Positions 1-9,748 of a DNA stretch of 64,000 bases are shown piece by piece (within the stretch, counting starts at the first letter, position 1; each line of letters starts with the position of its first letter). Source of the stretch: Phaeosaccion multiseriatum. Lineage: Eukaryota; Ochrophyta, other classes. Position numbers and translations under genes: made by a program. The notes beneath the pieces were generated by a model. It saw only the letters and a program-made list of their open reading frames with translations, did not search any database and was not told the origin of the DNA. The stretch is taken from NCBI GenBank assembly GCA_965112735.1, contig OZ218958.1:2666001-2730000 (forward strand). The letters run 5' to 3'.

Positions 1-340
1 CGGAGGAGGAGCGCTCCAGCACCGCAGCCAGGCGACAGATGCATGCCTCCCCCACCTTTTCGCACCACATGTTCCTGCACACAAGGTCGGGGCTGCCGCG
101 TAAGATGAGGTGCGTGGGACCACCCTGTCCAGCCTGTTTGGAGGCCTCTGCCAGACTACGAGCCACGCGTTGTCTCCGTCGTCCTGAGGTTGTTTCCTCT
201 GCTGTTGCTGGTGCTGCTACCGGGGCGGCCCCTGCCGGCTCTGTGCCCTCTACCCTTCTGGCAGCCCTCAAAGCGGCTCTTTTCGCCGCTCCTGCCGCCG
301 TAGCTGAGAAAGGGAAGCAAAGACCCCTCGTTGCGTGCAT
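1..340 (-). CDS. Partial hypothetical protein, runs off the left edge
   Basis: A minus-strand reading frame is open from an ATG at 338-340 to the left edge, 113 codons without a stop. It starts MHATRGLCFPF, passes through an Ala/Arg-rich stretch and then enters a better-looking segment containing LILRGSPDLVCRNMWCEKVG and CICRLAAVLERSS. I do not recognise a family. The bases before codon GCT at 303 read as a pyrimidine-rich 3' splice site (ctttctcag), so the true exon may begin at 303 with the start codon further upstream (higher coordinates). An overlapping plus-strand frame (39-425) is also open but lower in protein character. Only the 3'-proximal part of the gene could lie outside the window. 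Confidence 0.4.
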   Translation of the reverse strand, partial: MHATRGLCFPFSATAAGAAKRAALRAARRVEGTEPAGAAPVAAPATAEETTSGRRRQRVARSLAEASKQAGQGGPTHLILRGSPDLVCRNMWCEKVGEACICRLAAVLERSSS

Positions 341-714
341 GGGTCTGGAGAGGGGCCAGTCAAATGGGAGAGGAGAAAGAAGGAAAAAGAAAAAAGAATG
401 GGAGAGAGGTGCCATCTGTGAGTGATTCCGAGCCACCAACACGTCAAGTTCAATATTCCGTGACCCGAATCCGTGATAAACTTTCTCTCCTTTCCTTTCT
501 CCTTTCCTTTCTCTACCGTGATGATTGACAGCAGAATGGTGCGCGGGGCGTAATTACACTCTCTCCTCGCCATCTCATAGGGGAACTCATAGCATAGTGG
601 CTGCAAGCATAAGGATTGCAGGCCAAATTTTTTGCTTGGCTTTGAACCCATTGTGCTGTGTGCGCATTCAAGTACCTTGTTGGACTTGAAGAAGGAGGCT
701 CTTGCTGTGGTGGA
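341..714. other. Intergenic, divergent between the left partial gene and the secreted protein
   Basis: No convincing coding frame. It must hold the upstream sequence of both flanking genes. There is a purine-rich stretch near 360-410 and a pyrimidine-rich CTTT/TCCT stretch near 484-515. Confidence 0.5.
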
Positions 715-1596
715 ATGATGCAATGGAGCTCTTTGATACCCGCTCTCGCAGCAGTTCTTTTTCAGCGGGCCTCCTCAGCGTTCGCGGGGGAGAGATTCAC
801 GGGAACGTCTTGGGCGATGGTCTATGAAAAGATGGCCCAAAGTCGGCGCGATTTGCAGAGTCTCCCAGAAGAAGAAAGGGACACGACTGACTCATATCCA
901 ATGCTTGGGTTGGACGATCTTCCAGACTCCTTCCCTCTTGGCTACCCAGACGGCTTGGGCGACTTCGTACTCGATGGTTGGTGGGGGGGCTGCGCGGGTG
1001 CCTCTTTTTCTGGGTGCACTGGAGACTATGTGCCACATGAAGGCTACGCCCTCGACCTTACCGGCCAGACTTGCTACGTGAACCCAGTGAGCGAGAACGT
1101 CCCCGTTCAAGTTCACTGGTTTGGACCTCTGCCGAGATTTAGCAATACGCCATGGGAAAACATAACCTATTTTATGAGCACACTTGTTCCTGAGAATGTG
1201 ACCGACGCTCTTCTTGCAAGTTGTACGGCTGGAGGAGAGTGCTCATGTGAGGCAATCGAGTCCGTGGACGGAGAAGGTGGGCGCGTTTGCGAAAGGATTT
1301 GCACCGCAAGCTGGGGCCCATATTGGGTGGAAAGCGAGTGCATCTCCGAAGGCAGATACAGCTTAAACAACGAGACTTTCTGCTCTTTTGGCGCGAGCCT
1401 CAGCGATATTTCGTCTACAGCCCCGTCGCCTACACCCAATGATACAGCCCCTTCGCCTACACCCCGGACAAGCCCTGCAGGGAATGGCGCCGCCTCGACT
1501 TCTCTGATGGGTTTCCTTCCTTGTAGCCTGGTGCTCCTTACGATGGCCATCACTTCTCGCCCGCTCATCTACGGCGGCTTGAGGCGACGGCGGTGA
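715..1596 (+). CDS. Secreted Cys-rich glycoprotein with C-terminal hydrophobic tail
   Basis: Single-exon frame of 293 codons. I start it at the ATG pair 715/718 because this gives MMQWSSLIPALAAVLFQRAS, a good signal peptide ending near SSAFA; the frame is open further upstream only through non-ATG codons. The mature part is Cys-rich (roughly 12 Cys) with several N-x-S/T sites (for example NITY, NVTD, NETF, NDTA), then a Pro/Ser/Thr linker in which TAPSPTP occurs twice. A hydrophobic segment near residues 262-280 is followed by a basic RRRR tail. That end could be a single membrane span or a GPI-type signal, although a basic tail favours a membrane span. Likely cell surface or secreted. No family recognised. 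Confidence 0.7.
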   Translation: MMQWSSLIPALAAVLFQRASSAFAGERFTGTSWAMVYEKMAQSRRDLQSLPEEERDTTDSYPMLGLDDLPDSFPLGYPDGLGDFVLDGWWGGCAGASFSGCTGDYVPHEGYALDLTGQTCYVNPVSENVPVQVHWFGPLPRFSNTPWENITYFMSTLVPENVTDALLASCTAGGECSCEAIESVDGEGGRVCERICTASWGPYWVESECISEGRYSLNNETFCSFGASLSDISSTAPSPTPNDTAPSPTPRTSPAGNGAASTSLMGFLPCSLVLLTMAITSRPLIYGGLRRRR

Positions 1597-2153
1597 GGTG
1601 CATGACCCATGGAGGGCTGACGGGCAGCAGCGGGTAGGAGTGGAGGGTGGAGGCAGGGGCGGCGACAAGCAAGAGTATTAGTTGTAGTGTTTTTTTTTTT
1701 TTGCCCCCTCTTCTCTTCTCTCAGCTGCTTTTTCTCCTCCCTAAAGTCTCGGATGTTCATCAGCAGCTCCTTCCTCACGACCTCCCTCTCACCCTCCCAC
1801 TGTTGCGTCTCCCAAGCTCATCCCCAGATAGAACTAGTTGATTGCCCCTGAGAAGAACCCCCCATGCTGATGTTCACAGAGTTGCAAGGTGACATTGTGG
1901 CTGTAGTGCGAGGGCGCCACTCCCACTGTGGGCGGGCTGCTCGGAGGGCTTTATTTATTGTGGGCGGGCTTGGGAGGCAAGATAATAAAAGCTTTATGCA
2001 TCGAAAATTTATCGAGTATATCGATTTTCACTCTCCCCTCCCTCCATTCCTCCCTCCTCTCCTCTTCTCCCACACTCAGCTCCCTCACTTCCCCTCCCTC
2101 TGTCATTTACACATTGGTAGGAATTGAAGCGTACAAAATAGGAGGGGCCTGTA
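1597..2153. other. Intergenic, same-strand spacer
   Basis: About 560 bp between two plus-strand genes. It contains a T-run with CT-rich sequence at 1690-1745, an A/T-rich block around 1980-2030 and CTCC-rich sequence just before the next start. No coding frame of note. Confidence 0.5.
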
Positions 2154-3638
2154 ATGCTTCAGCCTGTAGGGCAGCTGCGGCGGGCCTTCGGGCTGAGGCG
2201 TAGACTGCCCCTCTCCCCTCATGCCACCTCTCGCCACTGCCCTGGCCAACACCACCGGCAGCTACCGTGCCAGTATGCTCAAATCCACGCACAGCAGAGG
2301 TGTGTGTCCTTCCGGATACCATTGACCCCCCCTACAGCAAGTGTAAGACGGGGATTGAGTACGCAAGTACCCACGACAGCAGGGGGAGAAGCAGGGAAGA
2401 AGGGGGCGGCCATGGATGAGCCGGACAGCTGGCCAGTCAAGTACAAAGTTCTTGGGGCGACGGTATTGGCCATGTTCTTCCCGTGGCTGTTCGATTACGT
2501 GGTGCGCCACGACCCAGAGACACGCTACTTCATTGAGGAGAAGCTATCTGCACGGCTCATCGCGACACTGAGGCGGCGCCAGGGAGGCTCGTTTGCGGAC
2601 GAGGATCCTCAACAAAGGGCCTTCGTAAAGTGTCAGAAAGACCTGCAGGCAAGGTCCGTGAACGCACGTCTTGTCCTTCGGGCGGGGGGGCTGGGAGGGG
2701 CAGAAGGGGCAGTCGGCGGCGGAGGAGGAGATGGAATGGAGGACCTTCGACAGGTGGAGGCTCTGCCTGGGAGCGAAGCCTTTGAGGAGGTTGCCAGGAA
2801 GGTAAGAGACGGAGGCTGCGAAGGCTGGCAGGGGCGGCGCAACAGGCTCTGGCTGTTGCGCCAGTCATCGCTTGGATGATGCGTCTCCCCTCCCCCCCCC
2901 CCCCGCCGCCCCCTGTTGGCGCGGCCACTGCTGCAAAGGGCGGTGGTATAGTAAGTGCGGAACGGTGCACATGATGATCACATCATTACTCGACGGCTGC
3001 AAAGGGCGTGTAGCACCGACTGACTTGACTGCATGATGATCACCTCACTGCCGTAGGTGCTAGCCCAGGAGCAGCTGCTCGACGGCGGGCAGGTGGTACA
3101 CAACTTCATCTTCGACGACTCTTCATCCGATGGTCACAACGGCGACGACGATGCGGAGTGGGAGAGTGAGCTGTACCCGGAGCTTAACCCGGAACACCAG
3201 CGGAAGGGGGGGGAAGAGCTGCAGCAGCAGAGGGAGAAGATCAAAACCCCCGCCTCCTTCTCTGCGGTGGAGGGAAAGGGGAGAGAGGTGGAACCCACGC
3301 TCAGCCATATCAGGCAAGAGTCTCTGTGGACGGCACTCGCCCCCCAGACGCAGCAGCAGCAGCAGCAGCAGCAGGAGGAGGAACAGCAGCAGCAACACCA
3401 ACAGCAGCAATGGCAGCAAGCAGGAGCGGCATCATCCTCCTCCTCCGCCTCGCTGGCCTCCAAGGAGCAAGCCCGGCTGCTCGTGGCTAGTCTAGAGGAG
3501 CGTATGGCATCCCTGGAGGCGGAGAAGCGCTACAGCCCACGCTCGATGGACGATATTGACGAAGAGATTGAAGAACTGCGGCTCAGAGCCAAGGCCATTC
3601 GGAAACAGCACCTTGGCAAGAGGTTCTTCTTCTTCTGA
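2154..3638 (+). CDS. Single-span membrane protein with coiled-coil C-terminus, probably mitochondrial
   Basis: Two exons, 2154-2801 and 3057-3638, joined in phase 0 across an intron with GTAAGAG donor and CCGTAG acceptor; 409 residues. The N-terminus is Arg-rich and lacks acidic residues (MLQPVGQLRRAFGLRRRL), like a mitochondrial presequence. One hydrophobic span (LGATVLAMFFPWLFDYVV) lies near residues 98-115, followed by an Arg-rich helix, a Gly-rich linker, an acidic patch, a polyGln/Glu tract near residue 320, and a C-terminal charged coiled coil (from about residue 355) ending KRFFFF. A second in-frame ATG at 2412 would give a form without the presequence. The span plus coiled coil suggests a membrane anchor or assembly factor, but I cannot name a family. 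Confidence 0.65.
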
Positions 3639-4233
3639 GTGAATGCGACACTTGCATGCATGCGTGGATGGGGTATTGCCTCACAGCGTCAGGAGGGTGG
3701 GGTGTGTGGTGATTGGGAGTTAGAGTTTTGTATGAAAGAGTCTTTTCTGTGTGACACGCTCTTTATACAGGGGTGATTGACAGCAAGCCCTCGTCCATCA
3801 TGTCACCGTCATCCTTGTTCTTGTTCTTGCTCTTGTTCTTCTTCTTCTTAAATTCAACAAATAATAGCGGTTTGGTTGAGAAGAGGAGGGTACCACAATG
3901 AAGGCGAGGCAGGCGGACGCCGCACGGCGTTCCATTGGCCTTCTCCCCCAAATGGGCGTTTCATCTCTCGGCGTGTTGCTCCCTTAAACCCCCCTCTTGA
4001 GGACCAGGAGGAAGCACCGAGAGAGCGAAGTGGGGCACCTACTTCATCCTCGTTGTCCTTCTCCGCTGCCGCTGTGGGCCAAACCTTGCACCAACACGGC
4101 GCCGTCGTAAGGTGAGTGAGAGTGCTCCTCCCCCCCCGCTCTCTACAGACCAAGGGCGTCCTTCACTCCTCCACTTGCGCTCCTTCCAACCAACCAACCA
4201 AGCCAAGTGTGGGGAGGCAGGTACATAGATAGA
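3639..4233. other. Intergenic between convergent genes
   Basis: Short overlapping frames occur on both strands near 3854-4153 (about 80-100 codons) but lack family features or splice context. It includes a CTT/TTG repeat near 3805-3850. Contains the 3' ends of the two convergent flanking genes. Confidence 0.4.
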
Positions 4234-5387
4234 CTACGATTGCTTCTTGCTCTTGCCCTTTCCACCCTTGCTCTCCCCCTCCCCACTACTTGTTGTTTTT
4301 GTTGCTTGTGCTGCTGCATCTGCTGAAGCCCCCCCTCCTCCGCTTCTCCTGTCTGGCAGGGCGTCGAGCCACTTGACTGGGTTGCGGTTGAAGAAAGGCC
4401 AGTCAGGCACCACAAGCTGAGGAGTAGATAGATGGAGAGAGTAGGGACAGAGAGGAGGCGGAGAGGAGCAGCACACGCCAACGAAGAATAATAATTGTTA
4501 GATAGGGAGGTAGGGCTCTCTGAGCTGAATGCAATGGATAAGGGGGAGGTAAGAGAAGGTAGAGTGGGCCGCAGTGGAGAGAACAACAGGTCAACGAAGA
4601 AACAGAGTTGCTAGGTAGGGAGGAGGTTGACTCTGAATGATCCACTCCTCCCCCTCCTGCTCGGCCTTCGCTCTTTGGTGCCTCCGGCAGCAACTCTTCG
4701 CCCTCCCCTCATTCACGAGAGGCACGCGTTGAGGGGAGAGGGGGCTTTCCCTTCGTGTATTGTGTGTGAGCAGTAGGGCTGGGTACGCCGCCTATCGAAC
4801 GACCCTTTCTGTCCGAATCATGGCAAATCCCTATGCCACTTCACTTACAAGTGTTGATACAAGGACACCTGCAGCGCAGCCGATGACCACCGTCTGGAAA
4901 TCCTGCCAAATGTAACCTGCAGACGGGCAGGGTAGGGCAGACAGGGCAGGGGCGACAGGGACCAATGAGTACGCACGCCAGATTCCCGCCAGGTTCCCGT
5001 CAGATTCCTCGTCCCTCCACCCAAAGTCCAGGCTCGGCCCTGACGCGGCGAAGGGAAGTTAAACGCAAGGGCAGAGACCGCCCTACTTGGCGGTTCGAGT
5101 TGCCTGCCCTGTCGTCTTGCTCTCCTTCTCCCCAGTGAAGCCTGCACGGTAAGTCGTACCTAATATCCATGCCACACTCCCGAAGAGGATAATAATGTAG
5201 TAGTAAAGGTGCTCGGCAAGCTCCTGCCCTTTGTAGTCCTGTGGGTCCAAGCAAAGAGCTTAGTGAGGGATAGATAGAGCTGGGGATTGATAGAGGCCCC
5301 CCTTCTTTCACCTTGCCCACACACGCGACGCTCGTCCACCCCACCCGAGCGAGTGTGCTCCGCGACGACGTCCGCGTGACTCACCAT
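4234..5387 (-). CDS. SPCS1: Signal peptidase complex subunit 1 (SPC12 family)
   Basis: Four exons on the minus strand: 5385-5387 (the ATG alone), 5160-5238, 4849-4916 and 4234-4416; all phases agree, giving 110 residues. The product starts MDYKGQELAEHLYYYIIIL, matching the family N-terminus (MDYKGQKLAE in animals). It has two membrane spans at about residues 12-28 and 34-51, then the family's W-P-x(6)-P-x-KW signature (PDWPFFNRNPVKWLDALP). The tail is a Gly/Lys/Ser-rich cytosolic extension ending SKKQS. SPC1 is the small, non-catalytic ER subunit that modulates signal peptidase. The first coding exon contributes only the initiator codon followed by GTGAGT, so automated predictors are likely to miss it. 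Identification is secure; exon 1 is inferred from the family start and phase. Confidence 0.9.
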
Positions 5388-5672
5388 GACTGGAGGGTTG
5401 GAGTACCCTTGCTTGCCCTTCAGTCCCTACGCCTCTCGCCGCCCCTCCTCCTTTGTAGCTCCTCTCCCCTCGCTTTCTTTACAGACAGCGCTCCTGGGGT
5501 GCTACAGTTCCTGCTTCCAGTGGGCGCTAGTTCTCTGGAAGGGTTGGGGGGCTTCAGTTTTTCTTTGGCTCTTGTATCCTGAAGCGACGAGAGCGACGGG
5601 GGAGGACGGGGAATTTAAGTTCCAATTTGGTACCCTCTCTCCCGACATGGACGCCAAAACCAGGACGAGACC

Positions 5673-6518
5673 ATGGCTTGGCAAATCGCCAATGCTTTGC
5701 CGGCTGCCATCACGGCGGCCTTGGTGCTCTGCTCCCCACTTCCCCGTCCGGTGGCGGCAGCGGTAGTGGGTCGGCAGCAGCAGGCCTCGCCCTTCGGGAG
5801 TGCAGCTCCATCAGGCCAGGTGGCACGTTGCAGGAGCAGCTCCAGCAGTTCTTCCAGTAGCAGCAGCAGCAGCCGTAGCGGGACTGAGCAGCAGCCGCAG
5901 CAACAGCAACATCAGAATAATGGGCCACGGAAGCAAGAGCAGTGTCGGAAAAGAAGGCGACGGGGAGTACCAGAGGAGAATGGCGCCAACCGCCAAGCAC
6001 CAGGCGCGCCATCATCATCAGTGCGTAGACGAGCGCTCGTGCAGGCCATAGCGGAGATTTCCGGGACGCAAGCGCCTCCCCTCCCGTGTGATATCGTAAC
6101 ACATGCTTCCGGCGAGTCCTCTGAACCGAGGCAAGTGCAACAGCAGCAGGAGGAGGAGGATCAGCAAAGGAGCGAAGATGAGCGCCTGGCTGTCGCAGTA
6201 GGCCCATCCTCCCCTCTTCACCATTCTGCATCGCCCCAACCGTCAAATTGGGTCCAATTCAGCAGGAGCGGCGTTGGCAGAGGTCTGCTTTCCGCCACCT
6301 CCTCCCCTCCGAGCAGCGCCTTACCCCCCTTCCGCCCCAGCAGCTGCGGTTCGCGACTACGTTGTCGGCTGGTGGCAGACTTGCCGAGGGGAGGCTCCAG
6401 TGGCAGAAGAGGTGGGTCCTTACTCGAGCGTCGTCGAGAATCATGCGAGAATGGAGAGTATTGTAGAAGGAACTCTCGGGGGTGCAAGAGGGACGATGAC
6501 ACCTGCAGTGTCAGCTAG
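5673..6518 (+). CDS. Hypothetical Ser/Gln-rich protein with possible N-terminal targeting signal
   Basis: An open frame of 281 codons starting in good context (gagaccATGG). The N-terminus (MAWQIANALPAAITAALVLC...RPVAAA) is hydrophobic with an Ala-x-Ala end and could be a secretory or lumenal signal. The rest is low complexity: a run of about 13 Ser, Gln runs, RKRRRR, and a Pro/Ser-rich end. Only the segment around RALVQAIAEISGTQAPPLP looks like ordered protein. A likely 3' splice site near 6339-6341 followed by a different frame (AVRDYVVGWWQTCRGEAPV) suggests the true gene may leave this frame there. Treat the boundaries and even the existence of this gene as uncertain. It could include upstream exons of GOT1, but I found no joining phase. 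Confidence 0.35.
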   Translation: MAWQIANALPAAITAALVLCSPLPRPVAAAVVGRQQQASPFGSAAPSGQVARCRSSSSSSSSSSSSSRSGTEQQPQQQQHQNNGPRKQEQCRKRRRRGVPEENGANRQAPGAPSSSVRRRALVQAIAEISGTQAPPLPCDIVTHASGESSEPRQVQQQQEEEDQQRSEDERLAVAVGPSSPLHHSASPQPSNWVQFSRSGVGRGLLSATSSPPSSALPPFRPSSCGSRLRCRLVADLPRGGSSGRRGGSLLERRRESCENGEYCRRNSRGCKRDDDTCSVS

Positions 6519-6674
6519 AGGGAGTCACATCAGTCCAGCAGCGGGTTGAAGCTAGTCACACCGATCCCTCTTTGTATTTGACCGCTGGCAAGTCCTTCCT
6601 TAATGTCTCCGTGCCCTCCTTTCTGCTGCCTCATGCATGCTCAACGTTGCTCCGTATTCCGAAACGCAAAGCAG

Positions 6675-8224
6675 GGGGTGGCTCCGACGGGTATGACAAC
6701 AACGACTATGGCAATCAGGGCGGGGATAACTGGGGAGGAGGAGGGGGAGGGGGATACTACGATGACGGTTTCGACGACGGCATGGACAGAGGGTATGATC
6801 AGGGTTACAACGGATACGACGACTATCAGGATGATCAGTACGGGGACGATTGGGCCGACAGGGGGGACAGCAGAAGGAAGAAGCGAAGAGCCGAAGGAGG
6901 GGGTGGCTTGTCGTTGAGGGGGGTGGATGTGCAGGCCACTCTGACGCACGGCAACAAGAAGTATGGTATCATCACCATCGCTGCTTCCTTCGTCATCACC
7001 ATGATGGGTGTGTCGCTCTTCTTTGAGAAGAATCTCATGCGCCTCGGCAATGTAAGGAAGGCTTCACGACGGGACGGCGGGGGGGGGGGGGGGAGATGGG
7101 ATGAGGCCGGCTAGGAATGTACAGGGGGGAGGAAAGAATGGCCGTGTGTGTCTCTACGTACATATTTGCGTGTACATCCACCCCTCAACTTATACGTGTC
7201 CTCCTCCTTCTCCTGCTCCTCGTCCTTCTCCTCTTCTTCCTCCTCCTCCTCCTCCTCCTCCTCCTCCTCCTCTTGCTCCTCCTCCTCTTGCTCCTCCTCC
7301 TCCTCCATAACCACCACCACTACCACCACGACCACCATCATAGCTCGGCTTCATCGCGGGTACTTCTCTGTTCATCGGACCCAGCCGTACTGTGAAGTAC
7401 TTCCTGCAGCCGTCCAAGCTGCGAGGCACCATCATCTTTCTCATTGGATTCTTCTTTGTCTTCACTGGGCACCCGATTATAGGGCTGGCTGTGGAGGTCT
7501 TTGGCTTCCTGAACCTCTTCGGGTACGTTGGAAGCCTCGGGGTTGCGTGTGCTTGTTTAGCGGAAAGCACCGCTCTCTGCAGTGGCCCTGTGGTGGATGG
7601 GCAACACGTTCAGGTCTCTATCTTTGACTCTCTCCTCGACTCTCTCGAGTCCTTGTGGGGGTGGGCCTTGCTCCAGTCTGTTGCCTCCCCTTGTCCTGGA
7701 TGTGACGGTTTCGGTTGTTCCGTGCCTTTATATCTCTCTATCGACTGGAAGATCCTGCGAGCGAGATGCTGTCGCTCCTGGGCATCAGGTCGAGAGCTTC
7801 GTTGACGCATGGCACCACAATATTCGCACTTTCGTCCCTCCCTTGCTGGCTGATCCTCTGTCTTCACTCTCTTCTGTCTGTGCATCCTCTCTCTCATCCC
7901 CCTCCCTCCCCCCTCTCTCTGTCTTTTGTTCTCTCCCCTCCCCCTTCCTCCCTCTCTCTCTTTTCTCTCAATACTCGTGCACTGCCATCTCCCAGCAACA
8001 TGCTGCCAATGTTTGGAGCCATGGCCGCAAACATGCCATTCGTGAAGGATATTATCGGCGGCGCAAGCGGCGGCAAAGGAGGTGGAAGCGGAAGGGGGCG
8101 AGGAGGGAGCAAGAGCAGCAGCAGCAAAAAGAAGCGAAGCTCGGGGGGCGGGGGCGGGAGGCGACCCCCTCCCCCGCCGTCGGACTACTATGACGACGGT
8201 TTCGAGGAAGACTACCGCTATTAA
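6675..8224 (+). CDS. GOT1: Golgi transport protein 1 (Got1/Sft2 family)
   Basis: Exons 6675-7051, 7344-7522 and 7996-8224, all in phase, encode four closely packed membrane spans. The spliced core reads MRLGN-LGFIAGTSLFIGPSR, then KLRGTIIFLIGFFFVFTGHP and IGLAVEVFGFLNLFG-NMLPM, matching the Got1 core (GNLLFLAG, IGP, KLRGS, GWPFIGM, E-x-YGFFLLFG). Got1 is a small Golgi protein in ER-Golgi and intra-Golgi vesicle traffic. The usual protein is about 140 residues; here the core is flanked by a long acidic Gly/Tyr/Asp N-tail and a basic-then-acidic C-tail that share the motif YYDDGF. The 5' end is unresolved: the frame has no upstream ATG, so a first exon must lie upstream of a probable acceptor (aaagcag, 6674), or translation starts at the internal ATG 6782. 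Confidence 0.85.
7200..7343 (+). repeat. (TCC/CTC)n and (ACC)n repeats in GOT1 intron
   Basis: Most of the 3' half of this intron is a pyrimidine triplet repeat running to about 7308, then ACC/CAT triplets up to the catcatag acceptor. It therefore doubles as an extreme polypyrimidine tract. Confidence 0.8.
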
Positions 8225-8443
8225 GGGACATGCGTCCCGGCATGGATGGCAATGGGCGCAAGGCTCCATATATAGAAGAGTAAGCATTTGAGGCCAAAGT
8301 GATGTCTGAAGAATCCACCATTGCCTGTAACGTATTCAATCTCCTCTGTCATACGTGTACAAACCACACACACAGAGAGAGCTCCGCCCCTGTCTCCAAG
8401 CACATAAAGTCACCCAGCACACACCTCCCTCCCTGGTCTTCAG

Positions 8444-9116
8444 TCTAAGCAGTCGCAGGGGTGCCCATTGGCATGCACCCACTGCTTGATCTCCTCAAAG
8501 ACACTGCCCCCCACAACCCATTGTCGACCGTCTGCCTTTCTCGAGTTCTCCGTGTCTTGATGAGTCTCTGGACAGACACTCTTGCCCCACGGACAGCCCA
8601 CCTCTTCTGAGCGGAGGCACTGCAGCATTTCCAGGCTTTTGCTATCTTCAAATTGCCGCTCTGCGTACGTCAGGGGTCCAGTCACAGAACTCACGCGCGT
8701 TGGCGTGCAGCCACCGCAGAGCGTCGAGCTGGCCCAAAATGGCATCACCCCATGCTCCCCTCCTCCGCTCCCTCCACCCCAGCCCTGACCGTGTCATTGT
8801 TCATCAGCCATGCCAGCACAGAGATGTGCCCTCCCTTCACAGCATTGAGCCACACCCTGTGATCAAAGGGAGCGTCCACGCTATCCGACAGAAGCCACTC
8901 CAGTAGCGGCAAGTCCCCCCTCCGCGCAGCAGCACTGCTGAAGCTTGAATACCACGGGCCTTTCCCCTCCTTCGCATCAGCCGAGTCCTCTGAGCGCAGC
9001 CACTTGAGCATACTCAGGCTGTGCCGCTCGTTCAAGGCTGCCGATTCGCATGCCTTCGCGCTCCAGGGACAGCCATATGATGGAGGGCCTTGCACATGCT
9101 CACGCATCGTGAGCAT
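8444..9116 (-). pseudogene. Ankyrin-like repeat fragment with frame breaks
   Basis: Three minus-strand reading frames in succession carry pieces of the same repeat style, in which a tryptophan-rich ankyrin-like unit contains L-x-x-L-x-W-L-R and G-C-P-W. Frame one (9116 to 8745) has YGCPWSAKAC, LSMLKWLRSE, LPLLEWLL and AVKGGHISVLAWLM; frame two (about 8740-8645) has LGQLDALRWLHANARE; frame three (to 8444) has SLEMLQCLRSEEVGCPWGKS and ends in a stop. The repeats make this a credible ankyrin-type protein, but two frame changes within 400 bp and no start or targeting signal suggest a decayed copy, unsplit introns or assembly errors. Such ankyrin proteins are often multicopy in algal genomes. Confidence 0.45.
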
Positions 9117-9748
9117 CCATACCTAGCAGCGGCCCTGAAAGTCTTGACTGTTGTGGAGGCTCCAGCACACAAGTGGGGGTTTCTGTCTCCCCCCCCAAGG
9201 AGATGCTCAACCGCCAGCAGTAGCAGCAGCAGCAGTCTCACGGGGCACAGCAGCGTGGAGCATGACAGGAGCGGAGGAGACTGCTGGTAGCTACCAGAGG
9301 GAGGGAAGAGAACCCGACCCCCACCCCACGGAAGGAAGGATGTGGCCGTGAGTCCATGGAGGAAGGTACCACCTCCCTCTCCCTGCTGGTCACTCCGTCT
9401 GCTCCATTGTGTCCACACTGAGGAGAGCCCTCCCCGGAGGAGGAGAGAGCCCCGTCCTGACGGCTCAAGTGACTCACGAAGTAGAGAGACGCGCGTCCCC
9501 CTAACGGCTCTAGAGAGATCCCTTCCGTTGACTGCTCAAGTCTCCCACGAAGTCTCCAACGAGTGTCTGGCAAGCCGTCGCCAACAAAGGCCAGATGATC
9601 AAATGTCCGGTGTACTGTCCCAGGCTCCTTTGCATCTCAGGGGTGGACCGGGCCCCTCAAGAGAGAGAAAGAGAAAAAGCCCCTTCCTCACGCAAGCGTC
9701 ACACCATATACCCCACACACCCAAGGGCTGGCTGCTCGGTGAATCCCT
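9117..9748. other. Intergenic
   Basis: No convincing gene. It holds a CAG run near 9220-9236 and a locally repeated motif: versions of gacggctcaagtgactcacgaag and gactgctcaagtctcccacgaag occur at about 9458 and 9531. Confidence 0.4.

Noticed and set aside
561-660. tRNA gene upstream of the secreted protein
   Set aside because: A stem-like stretch was checked by eye, but no acceptor stem, T-loop or anticodon arm could be drawn.
5386-5766. Plus-strand protein starting opposite the SPCS1 ATG
   Set aside because: It overlaps the SPCS1 5' end, has odd composition (Trp/Cys/Leu runs) and no family features.
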